Positions 16,651 to 24,993 of a DNA stretch of 64,000 nt are shown here, in pieces. The stretch's first letter is position 1, and each line of letters starts with the position of its first letter. Origin of the DNA: Janthinobacterium sp. 1_2014MBL_MicDiv. Lineage in GTDB: Bacteria; Pseudomonadota; Gammaproteobacteria; Burkholderiales; Burkholderiaceae_D. Below the pieces are notes generated by a model. It was not told the origin of the DNA, did no database searches, and saw only the letters and a program-made list of their open reading frames with translations. The stretch is from positions 6,138,001 through 6,202,000 of the forward strand of contig NZ_CP011319.1 of assembly GCF_001865675.1 (NCBI RefSeq). Direction: 5' to 3'. Both the position numbers and the translations under genes were made by a program.

Positions 16651-19521
16651 TTAGGACGCCAGCGCCAGCAGGTCGACCACTTCCAGCCCGGCCAGGTCTT
16701 GCGTCGTGTTGCCCGCAAACGCGGCGCGGCTAGGCTGGCCGTTTTTCAGCCAGGTGCGTGTGACATCCTTGATCTGGCTCAAGGTGCAGTTCAGCACGCC
16801 GCTGCGGAACTGCTGGCGCACGGCTTCCGTCGTGCCCCGTTGCTGCATGTTCCACGCCGTCAGCGCTTCCGCGTAGGGCGAATGCGGCTTGTCGAGGCCC
16901 TTGATGACGCAGATGATGGCTTCTTCCACCTGCTCTTGCGAGAAGTCGCCGTCGAGGATCTGTTCCAGGGTCGTGCCGAAGTCGGCGAACGTGCCGGCCA
17001 GGCGCGGATCGCGGTAGGAGCTCAGGGTGAACGTGCCGGCGCCGGCCGCATAGCTGGCGCTGCCGCCATATGCGCCGCCTTTTTCGCGCAGGGCCGTATG
17101 CAGCACCTGGTTCGTCATCAGTTCGGCCGCGACGGCCAGGGCCGAGGCGTCCGGATTGTGCACGCCGGGCACGGCCCAGGAAACGAAGCAATGGTTGATC
17201 TGGCTCGTCGCATGCAGCGCCGTATTGGCCAGCGGCAATGCTGCTGGCGTCGGCACTTCCACTGGCGCGGCCGTGTCGGCAGTGGCGGCCGGCAATTCCA
17301 GCAGGCGCGCCAGGACTTCGCCATCCTGCTCCAGTCCCGCACACAGCACGGTCGGCGGCTGGGCGATGATGTGGGCGTGCAAGGTGTCGAGCTCGCGCGC
17401 GATTTCCTGCAAGCCCGCCGACGTCTTGCTCAGCTGCTGCAAGCGGCGGTAGAACGGCAACGCGGCCGGGCCGCCGACGATGTCGTCGAAGCGGCGCGTG
17501 GCCGACAGCGGCGCCGTCGACGCCAGCATGGCGTAGCGGTTGCCCGATTCGGCCAGGCTCGAGAGTTTGTCCTGCACCAGGCTTTCGATCAGGAAAGCCA
17601 GACGTTCTTCTTCATCGAAGCGGGGCTTGGCGATCCACGCCGACAGCACGGCGGCAATCGCCACGTGTTCTTCGCGCAAGCCGCTGGCCGAGAACGACAA
17701 TTCCACGCGCATCGCCTGTTGCGGGCGGGGAATGGCCTCCAGGCCGATGTGGAACGATGGCACCATGCTCTGGCGCCAGGCGCTGGCGTCGTCGAACGAC
17801 ATGTCGCCCACGCCCAGTTCCGGCGCCAGGTCCGTGTACAGGCGCAGCCATGGCCACGACGCTTCCGGCAGGCCCGACACGTCGTACAGCACGTTGGCGT
17901 AGCTGATGCCGTTCGAGGCGATACTGAACGCCACGGCGCCGTCGACGGCCGGGGGAATCGGCAGTGCCGGGCGCGGCAGCGCACTGACGTCGCCGGGGCG
18001 GATGCGCGGCAAGACTTCCGAATTCGACGGCAATTGCTGGTGCGCTTCCAGCGCCGCCGATTCGGCGATGATGTGTTCGCGTTCGGCATCCGTCAGGCTC
18101 GCCTGCAGGGCCGCCAGCTTGGCGTCTTCCTGCGCGGCGCGGTCCGTGAAGAAGGCGCTATCGGGCACCACGCGCGTGGTCAGGCGGGTCGGGTTGGCGA
18201 TCAGCTCGCGCACCAGTTGCTTGAAGAATGCCGGATCTTCAATTTGCTGTTCCAGGGTTTCCAGGATGGCCGCATTGTCGAAGGCGTCCATCACGTCGCC
18301 GCCATACATGGCCAGCGGCAAGGCGTGCAGCAAACGGCCCAGGCCGTAAGGCATGCGGCCGCTGCTGATTTCGCGCTGGCTGTACTTGATGTCGCGCAAG
18401 GCCGCGTGCAGCACGGCGGCCGGGATGCCCTCTTCCGCCGTTTCTTCCAGTGCCGTCCAGATGCGCTGGTGCGCATCGGCGATCTGTTCCTCGGTCAAGC
18501 CTTCCATGCCGATGTGGAACACCATCTGGCGGATGCCGGCGTCGCGGCCATTCATGTCCGACGGGCGGCCATAGCCGGCCGATTCCATGGCGCGCATGAC
18601 GGGCGCCGACGATTCGCCCAGCAAGCCGTGCGACAGCAGGTGCGCGTGGTAGTAGGCGATGGGGTCGCTCGACTCGCCCATCAGCCAGGCGAACTGCAGG
18701 CCGAATTCATCGTCGCGTGCTTCCTGCGATGGAATTTTCACTTCGTTTTCCTGCGGCGCCGTCCAGGCCGGCGCCAGCTGCGGCAGGCGGCGCGGGCTAA
18801 AGCCGCTCAGCTTGGACAGCACGCGCTCGGCCACCTGCTCCTGCACGGCCGACGCTTCGATATTGCCGGAAGTCATGATCACGGCTTGCGACGGGTGGTA
18901 GTGGCTGGCGTGGAATTCCTTCAGCATGGCATGCGTGAGTTCCGGGATCACCAGGGGATCGCCACCCGATTCCACTTCATACGTCGTGCCCTTGAGCAAG
19001 GTGCTGGCGATGCCGCTGTCGAGCGCGCGCATGGGGCTGTTGAAGGCGCCCTTCATTTCATTGAAGACGATGCCCTGGTACACCAGCTTGTCGCCTTCGA
19101 ACGCATGGCGCCAGCCTTCCTGGCGGAAATTCAGGTAATCGAGGTTCGGGAAGAAGGCCGCATCGAGGTACACGTCGAGCAGGTTGAAGAAATCCTTGCG
19201 GTCCGTGCTGGCGAACGGGTACACGGTGCGGTCCGGATACGTCATCGCATTCATGAAGGTGGCCGTCGAGCGGCGCAGCATCGAGAAGAAGGGATCGCGC
19301 ACCGGATAGCGGGCCGAGCCGCACAGGGCCAGGTGCTCGAGGATGTGGGCGCGGCCGTCGCTTACCTCAGGCACAGTGGGAAAGGCCACCAGGAACACCA
19401 TTTCAGCCTGTTCGGTATGCATGTGGATATGGCGCATGCCCGTTGCCGGGTCGACGTATTGCTCGATGGTCGCCTGCAAGACTGGAATGAAGTTGCTGCT
19501 GACTTTTTCAAATGTGCTCAT
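16651..19521 (-). CDS. M16C metalloprotease, presequence-protease (PreP/Cym1) like
   Basis: 956 aa, close to the family length. The inverted zinc motif HILEH lies near residue 60 in a GRAHILEHLALCGSARYPVRDPF context typical of PreP. The third zinc ligand is expected in the VFNEMKGAFNSP segment about 75 residues later. Four M16 domains follow, with the C-terminal LREKGGAYGGSASY loop that contributes to the active site. No signal peptide, so a cytoplasmic peptidase that degrades short unfolded peptides is likely. ATG 19521 is chosen; an in-frame ATG 54 bp upstream adds a poorly conserved leader. Confidence 0.9.
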   Translation of the reverse strand: MSTFEKVSSNFIPVLQATIEQYVDPATGMRHIHMHTEQAEMVFLVAFPTVPEVSDGRAHILEHLALCGSARYPVRDPFFSMLRRSTATFMNAMTYPDRTVYPFASTDRKDFFNLLDVYLDAAFFPNLDYLNFRQEGWRHAFEGDKLVYQGIVFNEMKGAFNSPMRALDSGIASTLLKGTTYEVESGGDPLVIPELTHAMLKEFHASHYHPSQAVIMTSGNIEASAVQEQVAERVLSKLSGFSPRRLPQLAPAWTAPQENEVKIPSQEARDDEFGLQFAWLMGESSDPIAYYHAHLLSHGLLGESSAPVMRAMESAGYGRPSDMNGRDAGIRQMVFHIGMEGLTEEQIADAHQRIWTALEETAEEGIPAAVLHAALRDIKYSQREISSGRMPYGLGRLLHALPLAMYGGDVMDAFDNAAILETLEQQIEDPAFFKQLVRELIANPTRLTTRVVPDSAFFTDRAAQEDAKLAALQASLTDAEREHIIAESAALEAHQQLPSNSEVLPRIRPGDVSALPRPALPIPPAVDGAVAFSIASNGISYANVLYDVSGLPEASWPWLRLYTDLAPELGVGDMSFDDASAWRQSMVPSFHIGLEAIPRPQQAMRVELSFSASGLREEHVAIAAVLSAWIAKPRFDEEERLAFLIESLVQDKLSSLAESGNRYAMLASTAPLSATRRFDDIVGGPAALPFYRRLQQLSKTSAGLQEIARELDTLHAHIIAQPPTVLCAGLEQDGEVLARLLELPAATADTAAPVEVPTPAALPLANTALHATSQINHCFVSWAVPGVHNPDASALAVAAELMTNQVLHTALREKGGAYGGSASYAAGAGTFTLSSYRDPRLAGTFADFGTTLEQILDGDFSQEQVEEAIICVIKGLDKPHSPYAEALTAWNMQQRGTTEAVRQQFRSGVLNCTLSQIKDVTRTWLKNGQPSRAAFAGNTTQDLAGLEVVDLLALAS

Positions 19522-19813
19522 GCGGTATGGGATCTCTGCGGTAGGTGATTCGGAAATTCGGATTGCGGTGGGCATGCATCACATCTGGGGACAAAGTGGC
19601 GAAACGCCAGGGCTAGCCAGCCACGTTGATGCCTGTGTGAAGTTTTTCCCTATTGTACTAGGAGTAGTCCTGCGCCGCCGTGGAAGGCCGCCAGGCGCCG
19701 TGTAGCGCTGCAATATTGTAAGATAGGCCACTTTGGGGTCGGTGGCTCCCCGCATGGAAGGCTTAGCGTACCATGCGCCTTTTGCTCCGCAGACCGCACC
19801 GAAGGCCGTTACC

Positions 19814-21226
19814 GTGTCCAGACTTTCCTTTCGCCAACTGTTATTCGCCGCCTTCATCCTGACGGCCGGCATCTTGACGGCCACCTCCGTGCAAGCCTTG
19901 CTGACCCTGGAACACCTGGCGCGGCTGGGGCGCGAGACGGCGGCGCAGGCGATTACCCTGACGGAACAGTCGCAGCGCCTGTCCGAGCGCACGCTGGCCA
20001 TGGAGCGCAGCGCGCGCCAATTCCTCGTGCTCGACGACCCCGTCTTCCGCGAGCGTTATGCGGCGGCCCGCGACGAGGCCACGGCGGCCCTGCAACTGCT
20101 GAACCGCGCCACGCCCGAGTTCGCCCCGCAGCTGGCCGACGAGTGGACGGCGCAGGCGCAGGCGGCGTGGGAGGTGTTGCAGGCGGGAAAGCGCCGCAAG
20201 CGCGATGGCCATGCCGTCGTGTACCGCGCGTTTGCCCGCATGACGCAGATCAATGACACCCTGGCGCGCGAAAGCAAGACGGAAATCGGCAGCCGCAACG
20301 ACGCCTTGCTGGTCGAACTCGAGCGCCAGCGCCGCCTGCTCGGTGCGCTGGTGATCGGCGCCGTGCTGCTGGCGGCCGTGCTGGCCACCTGCTTCGGCTT
20401 CTTGCTGTCGCGTCCGTTGCGCCGCATCGAGACGGCCATCGAGCGCCTCGGCGACAAGCGCTATGACCAGCGCATCGTCGTCGGCGGCCCGGCCGACACG
20501 CGCCGCCTGGGCCAGCAGCTGGACTGGCTGCGCCAGCGCCTGGCCGACCTCGATGCCGACAAGGAACGTTTCCTGCGACATATCTCGCACGAATTGAAAA
20601 CGCCGCTGGCGGCCCTGCGCGAAGGCGTGGCCTTGCTGGAAGACGAGGTGGCGGGCAAGCTCAGCGATGGTCAGCGTGAAATCGCCGGCATCCTGCAACA
20701 AAACACGGCGTCGCTGCAAAACCAGATCGAGGACTTGCTGCGCTACAATACCGCCGCCTTCGACGCCCAGCACCTGGCGCACAGCAAGGTGGACTTGCTG
20801 GTCTTGCTGCAAGAGGTGGTGGCGGAGCAGCGCCTGCAATGGCAGGCGCGTCGCCTGAGCGTCGAGGTGGCGGGCGCCTCGCTGATCGTGCAGGCCGACC
20901 GCGACAAGCTGGCCACGGCCCTGGCGAACATCCTGTCGAACGCCGTGCGCTTCAGCCCGGAAGGCGGCACAGTGCGCTTCAGCCTGTCCCGCGAGGCGGG
21001 GCGTGCGCGCATCGACTGCACCGACGAGGGTGCCGGCGTGGCGCCCGAGGATGTCGCCCGCATCTTCGAACCGTTTTACCAGGGGCTGCGCCAGGCGGCC
21101 GGCGCGCGCAACGGCAATGGCATCGGCCTGTCCATCGTGCGCGAATATATCGCCGCCCACGATGGCAGCGTCACTCTTTTACCGCGCCAGGCCGGCGCGC
21201 ATTTTCGGATAGAACTGCCCTTATGA
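19814..21226 (+). CDS. glrK: Sensor histidine kinase GlrK (QseE)
   Basis: 470 aa from GTG 19814, which follows GAAGG by 8 bases. Transmembrane helix 1 (about 9-31), a periplasmic helical sensor region (35-175), helix 2 (about 178-203), HAMP, then HisKA with the phospho-accepting histidine near 258 (RHISHELKTPLAALREG) and an HATPase with the DEGAGVAPEDVARIFEPFYQG and NGNGIGLSIV boxes. Its stop overlaps the lipoprotein gene, which overlaps glrR, giving the kinase-lipoprotein-regulator order of enterobacterial glrK-qseG-glrR. It should phosphorylate GlrR in response to an envelope signal. Confidence 0.9.
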   Translation: MSRLSFRQLLFAAFILTAGILTATSVQALLTLEHLARLGRETAAQAITLTEQSQRLSERTLAMERSARQFLVLDDPVFRERYAAARDEATAALQLLNRATPEFAPQLADEWTAQAQAAWEVLQAGKRRKRDGHAVVYRAFARMTQINDTLARESKTEIGSRNDALLVELERQRRLLGALVIGAVLLAAVLATCFGFLLSRPLRRIETAIERLGDKRYDQRIVVGGPADTRRLGQQLDWLRQRLADLDADKERFLRHISHELKTPLAALREGVALLEDEVAGKLSDGQREIAGILQQNTASLQNQIEDLLRYNTAAFDAQHLAHSKVDLLVLLQEVVAEQRLQWQARRLSVEVAGASLIVQADRDKLATALANILSNAVRFSPEGGTVRFSLSREAGRARIDCTDEGAGVAPEDVARIFEPFYQGLRQAAGARNGNGIGLSIVREYIAAHDGSVTLLPRQAGAHFRIELPL

Positions 21227-21765
21227 TGACGAGAATTTCCCTGGCCGGCATGGCCGCCTGCGTAGTGCTATTGGGCGCTTGCGCCGCCAAGCCCGCCCAA
21301 CAGACGCCCGTGCTGGTGCAGACGCCGCCGCGCGTGGTGGTGGTGACCGATCCCAAGCTGGGCGAGTTGCTGGCATACCAGAATGCCTTGCGCCTGATGA
21401 CGCCGTCGGAACTGGTGAAAGCCCAGCTCGACCTGGCGAAGGCCGATCACGCGCCGTATAACACGCTGCGCCGCGCCATGCTGCAGGCAACCCTGCGCGG
21501 CCCCGGCGACCTGGCCCGCGCGCAAGCCTTGCTCGAGCCGCTGGCCACGGCGACGGGCAGGGACGAGCAGGTATTGGCACCGCTGGCGCAAATGCTCAGC
21601 AGCCAGTATGCGGACTTGCGGCGCCAGGAAGACAGCATCGAGAAACTCAATGGCCAGCTGCGCGACGCCCAGCGGCGCATCGACCAGCTCAATGAAAAAC
21701 TTGAAGCGCTGAAGAACATCGAGCGCAGCCTGTCCGTGCGCCCCGCCGCGGGAGCGCCGAAATGA
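21223..21765 (+). CDS. QseG-like outer-membrane lipoprotein
   Basis: 180 aa. A lipoprotein signal peptide ends LLGAC near residue 20. Residues 35-125 are helical, and 125-168 form a heptad-rich coiled coil (RRQEDSIEKLNGQLRDAQRRI). It lies between glrK and glrR with 4-base overlaps on both sides. In enterobacteria QseG at this position is an outer-membrane lipoprotein that interacts with the kinase; direct sequence similarity is modest, so the assignment leans on position, lipobox and coiled coil. Confidence 0.8.
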   Translation: MMTRISLAGMAACVVLLGACAAKPAQQTPVLVQTPPRVVVVTDPKLGELLAYQNALRLMTPSELVKAQLDLAKADHAPYNTLRRAMLQATLRGPGDLARAQALLEPLATATGRDEQVLAPLAQMLSSQYADLRRQEDSIEKLNGQLRDAQRRIDQLNEKLEALKNIERSLSVRPAAGAPK

Positions 21766-23135
21766 ATGCCCAGACGCATGCCCACATCCTGTTGGTCGAC
21801 GACGACCCCGACCTGCTGCGCCTGCTGACCATCCGCCTGCAGGCCGGCAACTACCGCGTCACGGCCGTCGGCAGCGCGGAAGCGGCGCTGGCGCGCCTGG
21901 CCGTGGAATTGCCGGCGCTGGTCATTACCGACGTGCAACTGCCGGGCCGTGACGGCCTGGCCCTGTTCGATGAAATCCGCCGCCAGCATTCGGCCCTGCC
22001 CGTGATCCTGCTGACGGCGCACGGCACCATTCCCGACGCCGTCGAAGCGACGGCACGCGGCGCGTTTGCCTACCTGACGAAACCGTTCGACGGCAAGTTG
22101 CTGATGGAAAAGGTTGCCTACGCCGTCAACCTGTCCACCGTCATGCCGGCGGCCGCCTCGAGCGACGAGAGCTGGCGCGCCGAACTGATCAGCCGCAGTG
22201 CGCAGATGGCCGAGCTGCTGGCCGAAGCCAAGCTGGTGGCGGGGTCCGATGCCAGCATCCTGATCCGCGGCCCCAGCGGTACGGGCAAGGAGTTGCTGGC
22301 GCGCGCGCTGCACAACGCCAGCCGCCGCGCCAAGGCGCCGTTCATCGCCGTCAACTGCGGCGCCATTCCCGAGCAACTGCTGGAATCGGAACTGTTCGGC
22401 CACGTGAAGGGCTCGTTTACGGGCGCCGTCGGCAACCGCGAAGGCTTGTTCCTGGCGGCCGATGGCGGCACCCTGTTCCTGGACGAGATCGGCGACATGC
22501 CCTTGCCGCTGCAAGTGAAGTTGCTGCGCGTGCTGCAGGAGCGGGCCGTGCGTCCCGTCGGCGCCGACCAGACGCGTCCCGTCGACGTGCGCCTGCTGTC
22601 GGCCACGCACCGCGACCTCGACGTCGCCATGGCGGAAGGGCAATTCCGCGAAGACCTGTATTACCGCCTGAACGTCGTCACCCTGACCCTGCCGCCGCTG
22701 GCCGAGCGCCGCGAAGACATCGCCTTGCTGGCGAACCATTTCCTGCACAAGCTGGCGGCCAAGTACCAGAAACCCCTGAACGGCTTCGCGCCCGACGCCT
22801 TGACGGCGCTGGTGGCCGCGCCGTGGCCCGGCAATGTGCGCCAGCTGGTCAATGTGGTCGAGCAAGTGTGCGCGCTGGCGACGGCGCCGCTGGTGCCGTT
22901 GACCCTGGTGCAGCGCGCGCTGCGCGTGCCGTCGCTCGAGGCGCTCAGCTACAACGAGGCCAAGCAGCGCTTCGAGCGCGATTACCTGATCCAGTTGCTG
23001 CGCCTGACGGATGGCAACGTGGCCGATGCGGCCCGCCTGGCCGACCGCAACCGCACGGAGTTCTACCGTTTACTGCAGAAATACGAGCTGACGCCGGCCC
23101 TGTTCCGCACGGATGGCGACCCTGTCGCTGAATAG
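21762..23135 (+). CDS. glrR: Sigma-54-dependent response regulator GlrR (QseF)
   Basis: 457 aa. The receiver has the phospho-aspartate in LVITDVQLPGRDG (about residue 56). The AAA+ domain has Walker A GPSGTGKE near 170 and the sigma-54 contact loop as GSFTGA near 217, where most family members have GAFTGA. Walker B is GGTLFLDEIGD and the arginine-finger region FREDLYYRLNVV. The C-terminal Fis-type HTH (NVADAARLADRNRTEFYRLLQKY) matches GlrR recognition helices closely. Two TGTC-N10-GACA sites, the known GlrR operator, follow immediately downstream. Confidence 0.93.
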   Translation: MNAQTHAHILLVDDDPDLLRLLTIRLQAGNYRVTAVGSAEAALARLAVELPALVITDVQLPGRDGLALFDEIRRQHSALPVILLTAHGTIPDAVEATARGAFAYLTKPFDGKLLMEKVAYAVNLSTVMPAAASSDESWRAELISRSAQMAELLAEAKLVAGSDASILIRGPSGTGKELLARALHNASRRAKAPFIAVNCGAIPEQLLESELFGHVKGSFTGAVGNREGLFLAADGGTLFLDEIGDMPLPLQVKLLRVLQERAVRPVGADQTRPVDVRLLSATHRDLDVAMAEGQFREDLYYRLNVVTLTLPPLAERREDIALLANHFLHKLAAKYQKPLNGFAPDALTALVAAPWPGNVRQLVNVVEQVCALATAPLVPLTLVQRALRVPSLEALSYNEAKQRFERDYLIQLLRLTDGNVADAARLADRNRTEFYRLLQKYELTPALFRTDGDPVAE

Positions 23136-23140
23136 CGACA
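23123..23140 (+). promoter_or_regulatory. GlrR operator 1 (TGTC-N10-GACA)
   Basis: TGTCGCTGAATAGCGACA is a perfect 18-bp match to the E. coli GlrR site, with complementary arms extending to TGTCGCT/AGCGACA. It overlaps the end of glrR itself (stop at 23133-23135) and lies about 190 bp upstream of the sigma-54 promoter. Confidence 0.85.
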
Positions 23141-23199
23141 AAAATAAAGCCTGTTAAATCAGGGGCTTAGTCAAAAACATTGCCATTGCTGCCATAAGT

Positions 23200-23217
23200 T
23201 GTCGCCGCCTGGCGACA
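23200..23217 (+). promoter_or_regulatory. GlrR operator 2 (TGTC-N10-GACA)
   Basis: TGTCGCCGCCTGGCGACA, a second perfect TGTC-N10-GACA dyad. It is 77 bp downstream of operator 1 (between seven and eight helical turns) and about 95 bp upstream of the -24 element, a normal enhancer position. Confidence 0.87.
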
Positions 23218-23278
23218 AAAAGCCCCGATTTTCGCGCCGGCGCGCCGCGAAATGGGCCGGAAAAATCGAATGTGATGC

Positions 23279-23291
23279 TAAGTCATTGATT
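23279..23291 (-). promoter_or_regulatory. IHF site
   Basis: On the minus strand this reads AATCAATGACTTA, a full match to WATCAA-N4-TTR. It lies between the proximal GlrR site and the sigma-54 promoter, where a DNA bend would bring the activator to the polymerase. Confidence 0.7.
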
Positions 23292-23310
23292 TTGAATGGG
23301 TTTTAAAAGC

Positions 23311-23326
23311 TGGCACGGTGCTTGCT
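23311..23326 (+). promoter_or_regulatory. Sigma-54 promoter (-24/-12)
   Basis: TGGCACG-GTGC-TTGCT matches the sigma-54 consensus TGGCACG-N4-TTGCW at every fixed position. Transcription should begin near 23337, giving a leader of about 65 bases before the BON-domain gene. Confidence 0.9.
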
Positions 23327-23402
23327 GTATGGGTAGATGTAACGCTTCAAAGTGTTGCTTTATCCAAGTAAGAAGCTTTTAACTTCATTGAGAGGAACTA
23401 CC

Positions 23403-23765
23403 ATGCAAACATCGAAACTGTTCAATACCCTGGTTGCCGCTATCGTACTGTCGGGCGCCTCGATCACCGCTTCGCATGCAGCTGACTCCGCACCAAAAGC
23501 ACAAGCTCCTGCTGACACCGTGGTTGCCGCGAATGCCGCCGCTGCCGTGCCTGATGAAACCATCACTTCCTCGGCCAAGGCCGCCCTGAGCGCCGATGCG
23601 CAAGCCGCTGCCCTGCCAGTCAAGGTAGCAACCCAGCAAGGCGTCGTGGTCCTGTCGGGCGACGTGCCGAGCGCCGAAGCGGGTGACCGCGTCGTGCAGA
23701 TCGTCGCTTCCGTGAGCGGCGTGAAAGAAATCAAGAACGAGCTGAAAGTCAAAGCCGCCGGTTAA
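23403..23765 (+). CDS. BON-domain periplasmic protein (OsmY-like), probable GlrR target
   Basis: 120 aa. A signal peptide (1 to about 27, cleavage after SHA) leads to an alanine-rich linker and one BON domain at about 50-118 (ITSSAKAALSADAQ; VVVLSGDVPSAEAGDRVVQIVASVSGVKEIKNELKV). BON domains are thought to bind phospholipid at the envelope. It has a GAGAGGA ribosome site, a single sigma-54 promoter with GlrR and IHF sites upstream, and a strong terminator downstream, so it is a monocistronic unit. Codon choice is less GC3-biased than its neighbours, as in highly expressed genes. Confidence 0.88.
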   Translation: MQTSKLFNTLVAAIVLSGASITASHAADSAPKAQAPADTVVAANAAAAVPDETITSSAKAALSADAQAAALPVKVATQQGVVVLSGDVPSAEAGDRVVQIVASVSGVKEIKNELKVKAAG

Positions 23766-23794
23766 TTCCCTCGCGCTGTACTTTACTCCGGGTT

Positions 23795-23823
23795 GCCCTG
23801 TCTGCGGACAGGGCATTTTTTTT
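23795..23823 (+). terminator. Rho-independent terminator after BON gene
   Basis: Perfect 8-bp stem GCCCTGTC/GACAGGGC with a TGCG tetraloop, followed by A and eight T. It starts 30 bp after the stop codon. Confidence 0.93.
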
Positions 23824-23979
23824 GCCCGCCCGGTTTGCACGGGAAGTCATACCGCCAGGCAAGGAGCTGGGCAAGGAACCGGACAATGCAGGTAGAATAG
23901 CCAGCACTGGCGCCGCTCCTGGCGCTGTTTGTCATCCACGGCACAGTGCTGCACGGCTGCGCCGCTACCAGGCTACTGC

Positions 23980-24993
23980 ATGTCTTCTTTCTCTCCCGCT
24001 GCCCTGTTGCGCAATCTGAAACCCGACTCTTTCACCATCGCCCTGCTCGTCACCGTGGCGCTGGCCAGTTTCCTGCCCTGCACGGGCCAGACGGCCGTGG
24101 TGTTCGGCAATATCACCACCGTCGCCATCGGCGCCCTGTTCTTCCTGCACGGCGCCAAGCTGTCGCGCGAAGCCGTGGTGGCCGGCGCCATGCACTGGCG
24201 TCTGCACCTGCTGGTGCTGGCCAGCACCTTCGTCCTGTTCCCCCTGCTCGGCCTGGCCCTGCGCCCGCTGGCGCTGACCTTCCTCACGCCCGACCTGTAC
24301 ATGGGCATTTTGTTCCTGTGCGCCCTGCCGTCGACCGTGCAATCGTCGATCGCCATGACGGCCATGGCGCGTGGCAATGTGCCGGCCGCCATCTGCAGCG
24401 CCTCGGCCTCGAACTTCATCGGCATCTTCCTCGCCCCCATCCTGGTGGGCTTGCTGGTGGCCAAGGGTGCGGAAAGCAAGTCCTCGGTCGACGCCGTGCT
24501 GTCCATCGTCATGCAACTGCTGCTGCCGTTCCTGGCCGGCCAGTTCCTGCGCCGCTGGATCGGGCGCTGGGTCGACCGCCACAAGGCCACCTTGAAATAC
24601 GTCGACCAGGGTTCCATCCTGCTGGTCGTCTACACGGCCTTCAGCGAAGCCGTCAGCGAAGGCCTGTGGCACACGATTTCGGTGGAAACCCTGGTGGCGC
24701 TGGGCCTGATCAGCATCCTGCTGCTGGCGCTGGTGCTGGGCATCGCCACCTTCGTCAGCCGCCGCCTGGGCTTCAACAAGGAAGACGAGATCGCCATCGT
24801 CTTTTGCGCCTCGAAGAAAAGCCTGGCCAGCGGCGTGCCGATGGCCAAGGTGCTGTTCTCCACGCGCTCGCTGGGCATGGTGATCCTGCCGCTGATGCTG
24901 TTCCACCAGATCCAGCTGATGATCTGCGCCGTGATCGCGCAACGCTATGCGCGGCGCGACGAGGGGCAGGAAGTGCCGGCCTCGACGCTGTGA
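23980..24993 (+). CDS. Bile acid:sodium symporter 7 family (SLC10A7/YfeH-like) transporter
   Basis: 337 aa with about ten hydrophobic helices. The GILFLCALPSTVQSSIAMTAMARGN and FCASKKSLASGVPMA segments are the two crossover regions of the SBF/YfeH group. No signal peptide beyond the first helix. Bacterial members are little studied and the substrate is unknown. Its last 49 bases overlap the end of the convergent UdgX gene. Confidence 0.88.
   Translation: MSSFSPAALLRNLKPDSFTIALLVTVALASFLPCTGQTAVVFGNITTVAIGALFFLHGAKLSREAVVAGAMHWRLHLLVLASTFVLFPLLGLALRPLALTFLTPDLYMGILFLCALPSTVQSSIAMTAMARGNVPAAICSASASNFIGIFLAPILVGLLVAKGAESKSSVDAVLSIVMQLLLPFLAGQFLRRWIGRWVDRHKATLKYVDQGSILLVVYTAFSEAVSEGLWHTISVETLVALGLISILLLALVLGIATFVSRRLGFNKEDEIAIVFCASKKSLASGVPMAKVLFSTRSLGMVILPLMLFHQIQLMICAVIAQRYARRDEGQEVPASTL

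Noticed and set aside
16633..19548. A 971-codon plus-strand frame opposite the M16 protease
   Set aside because: Shadow of the real protease gene; composition is arginine/glutamine/histidine-rich and without motifs.
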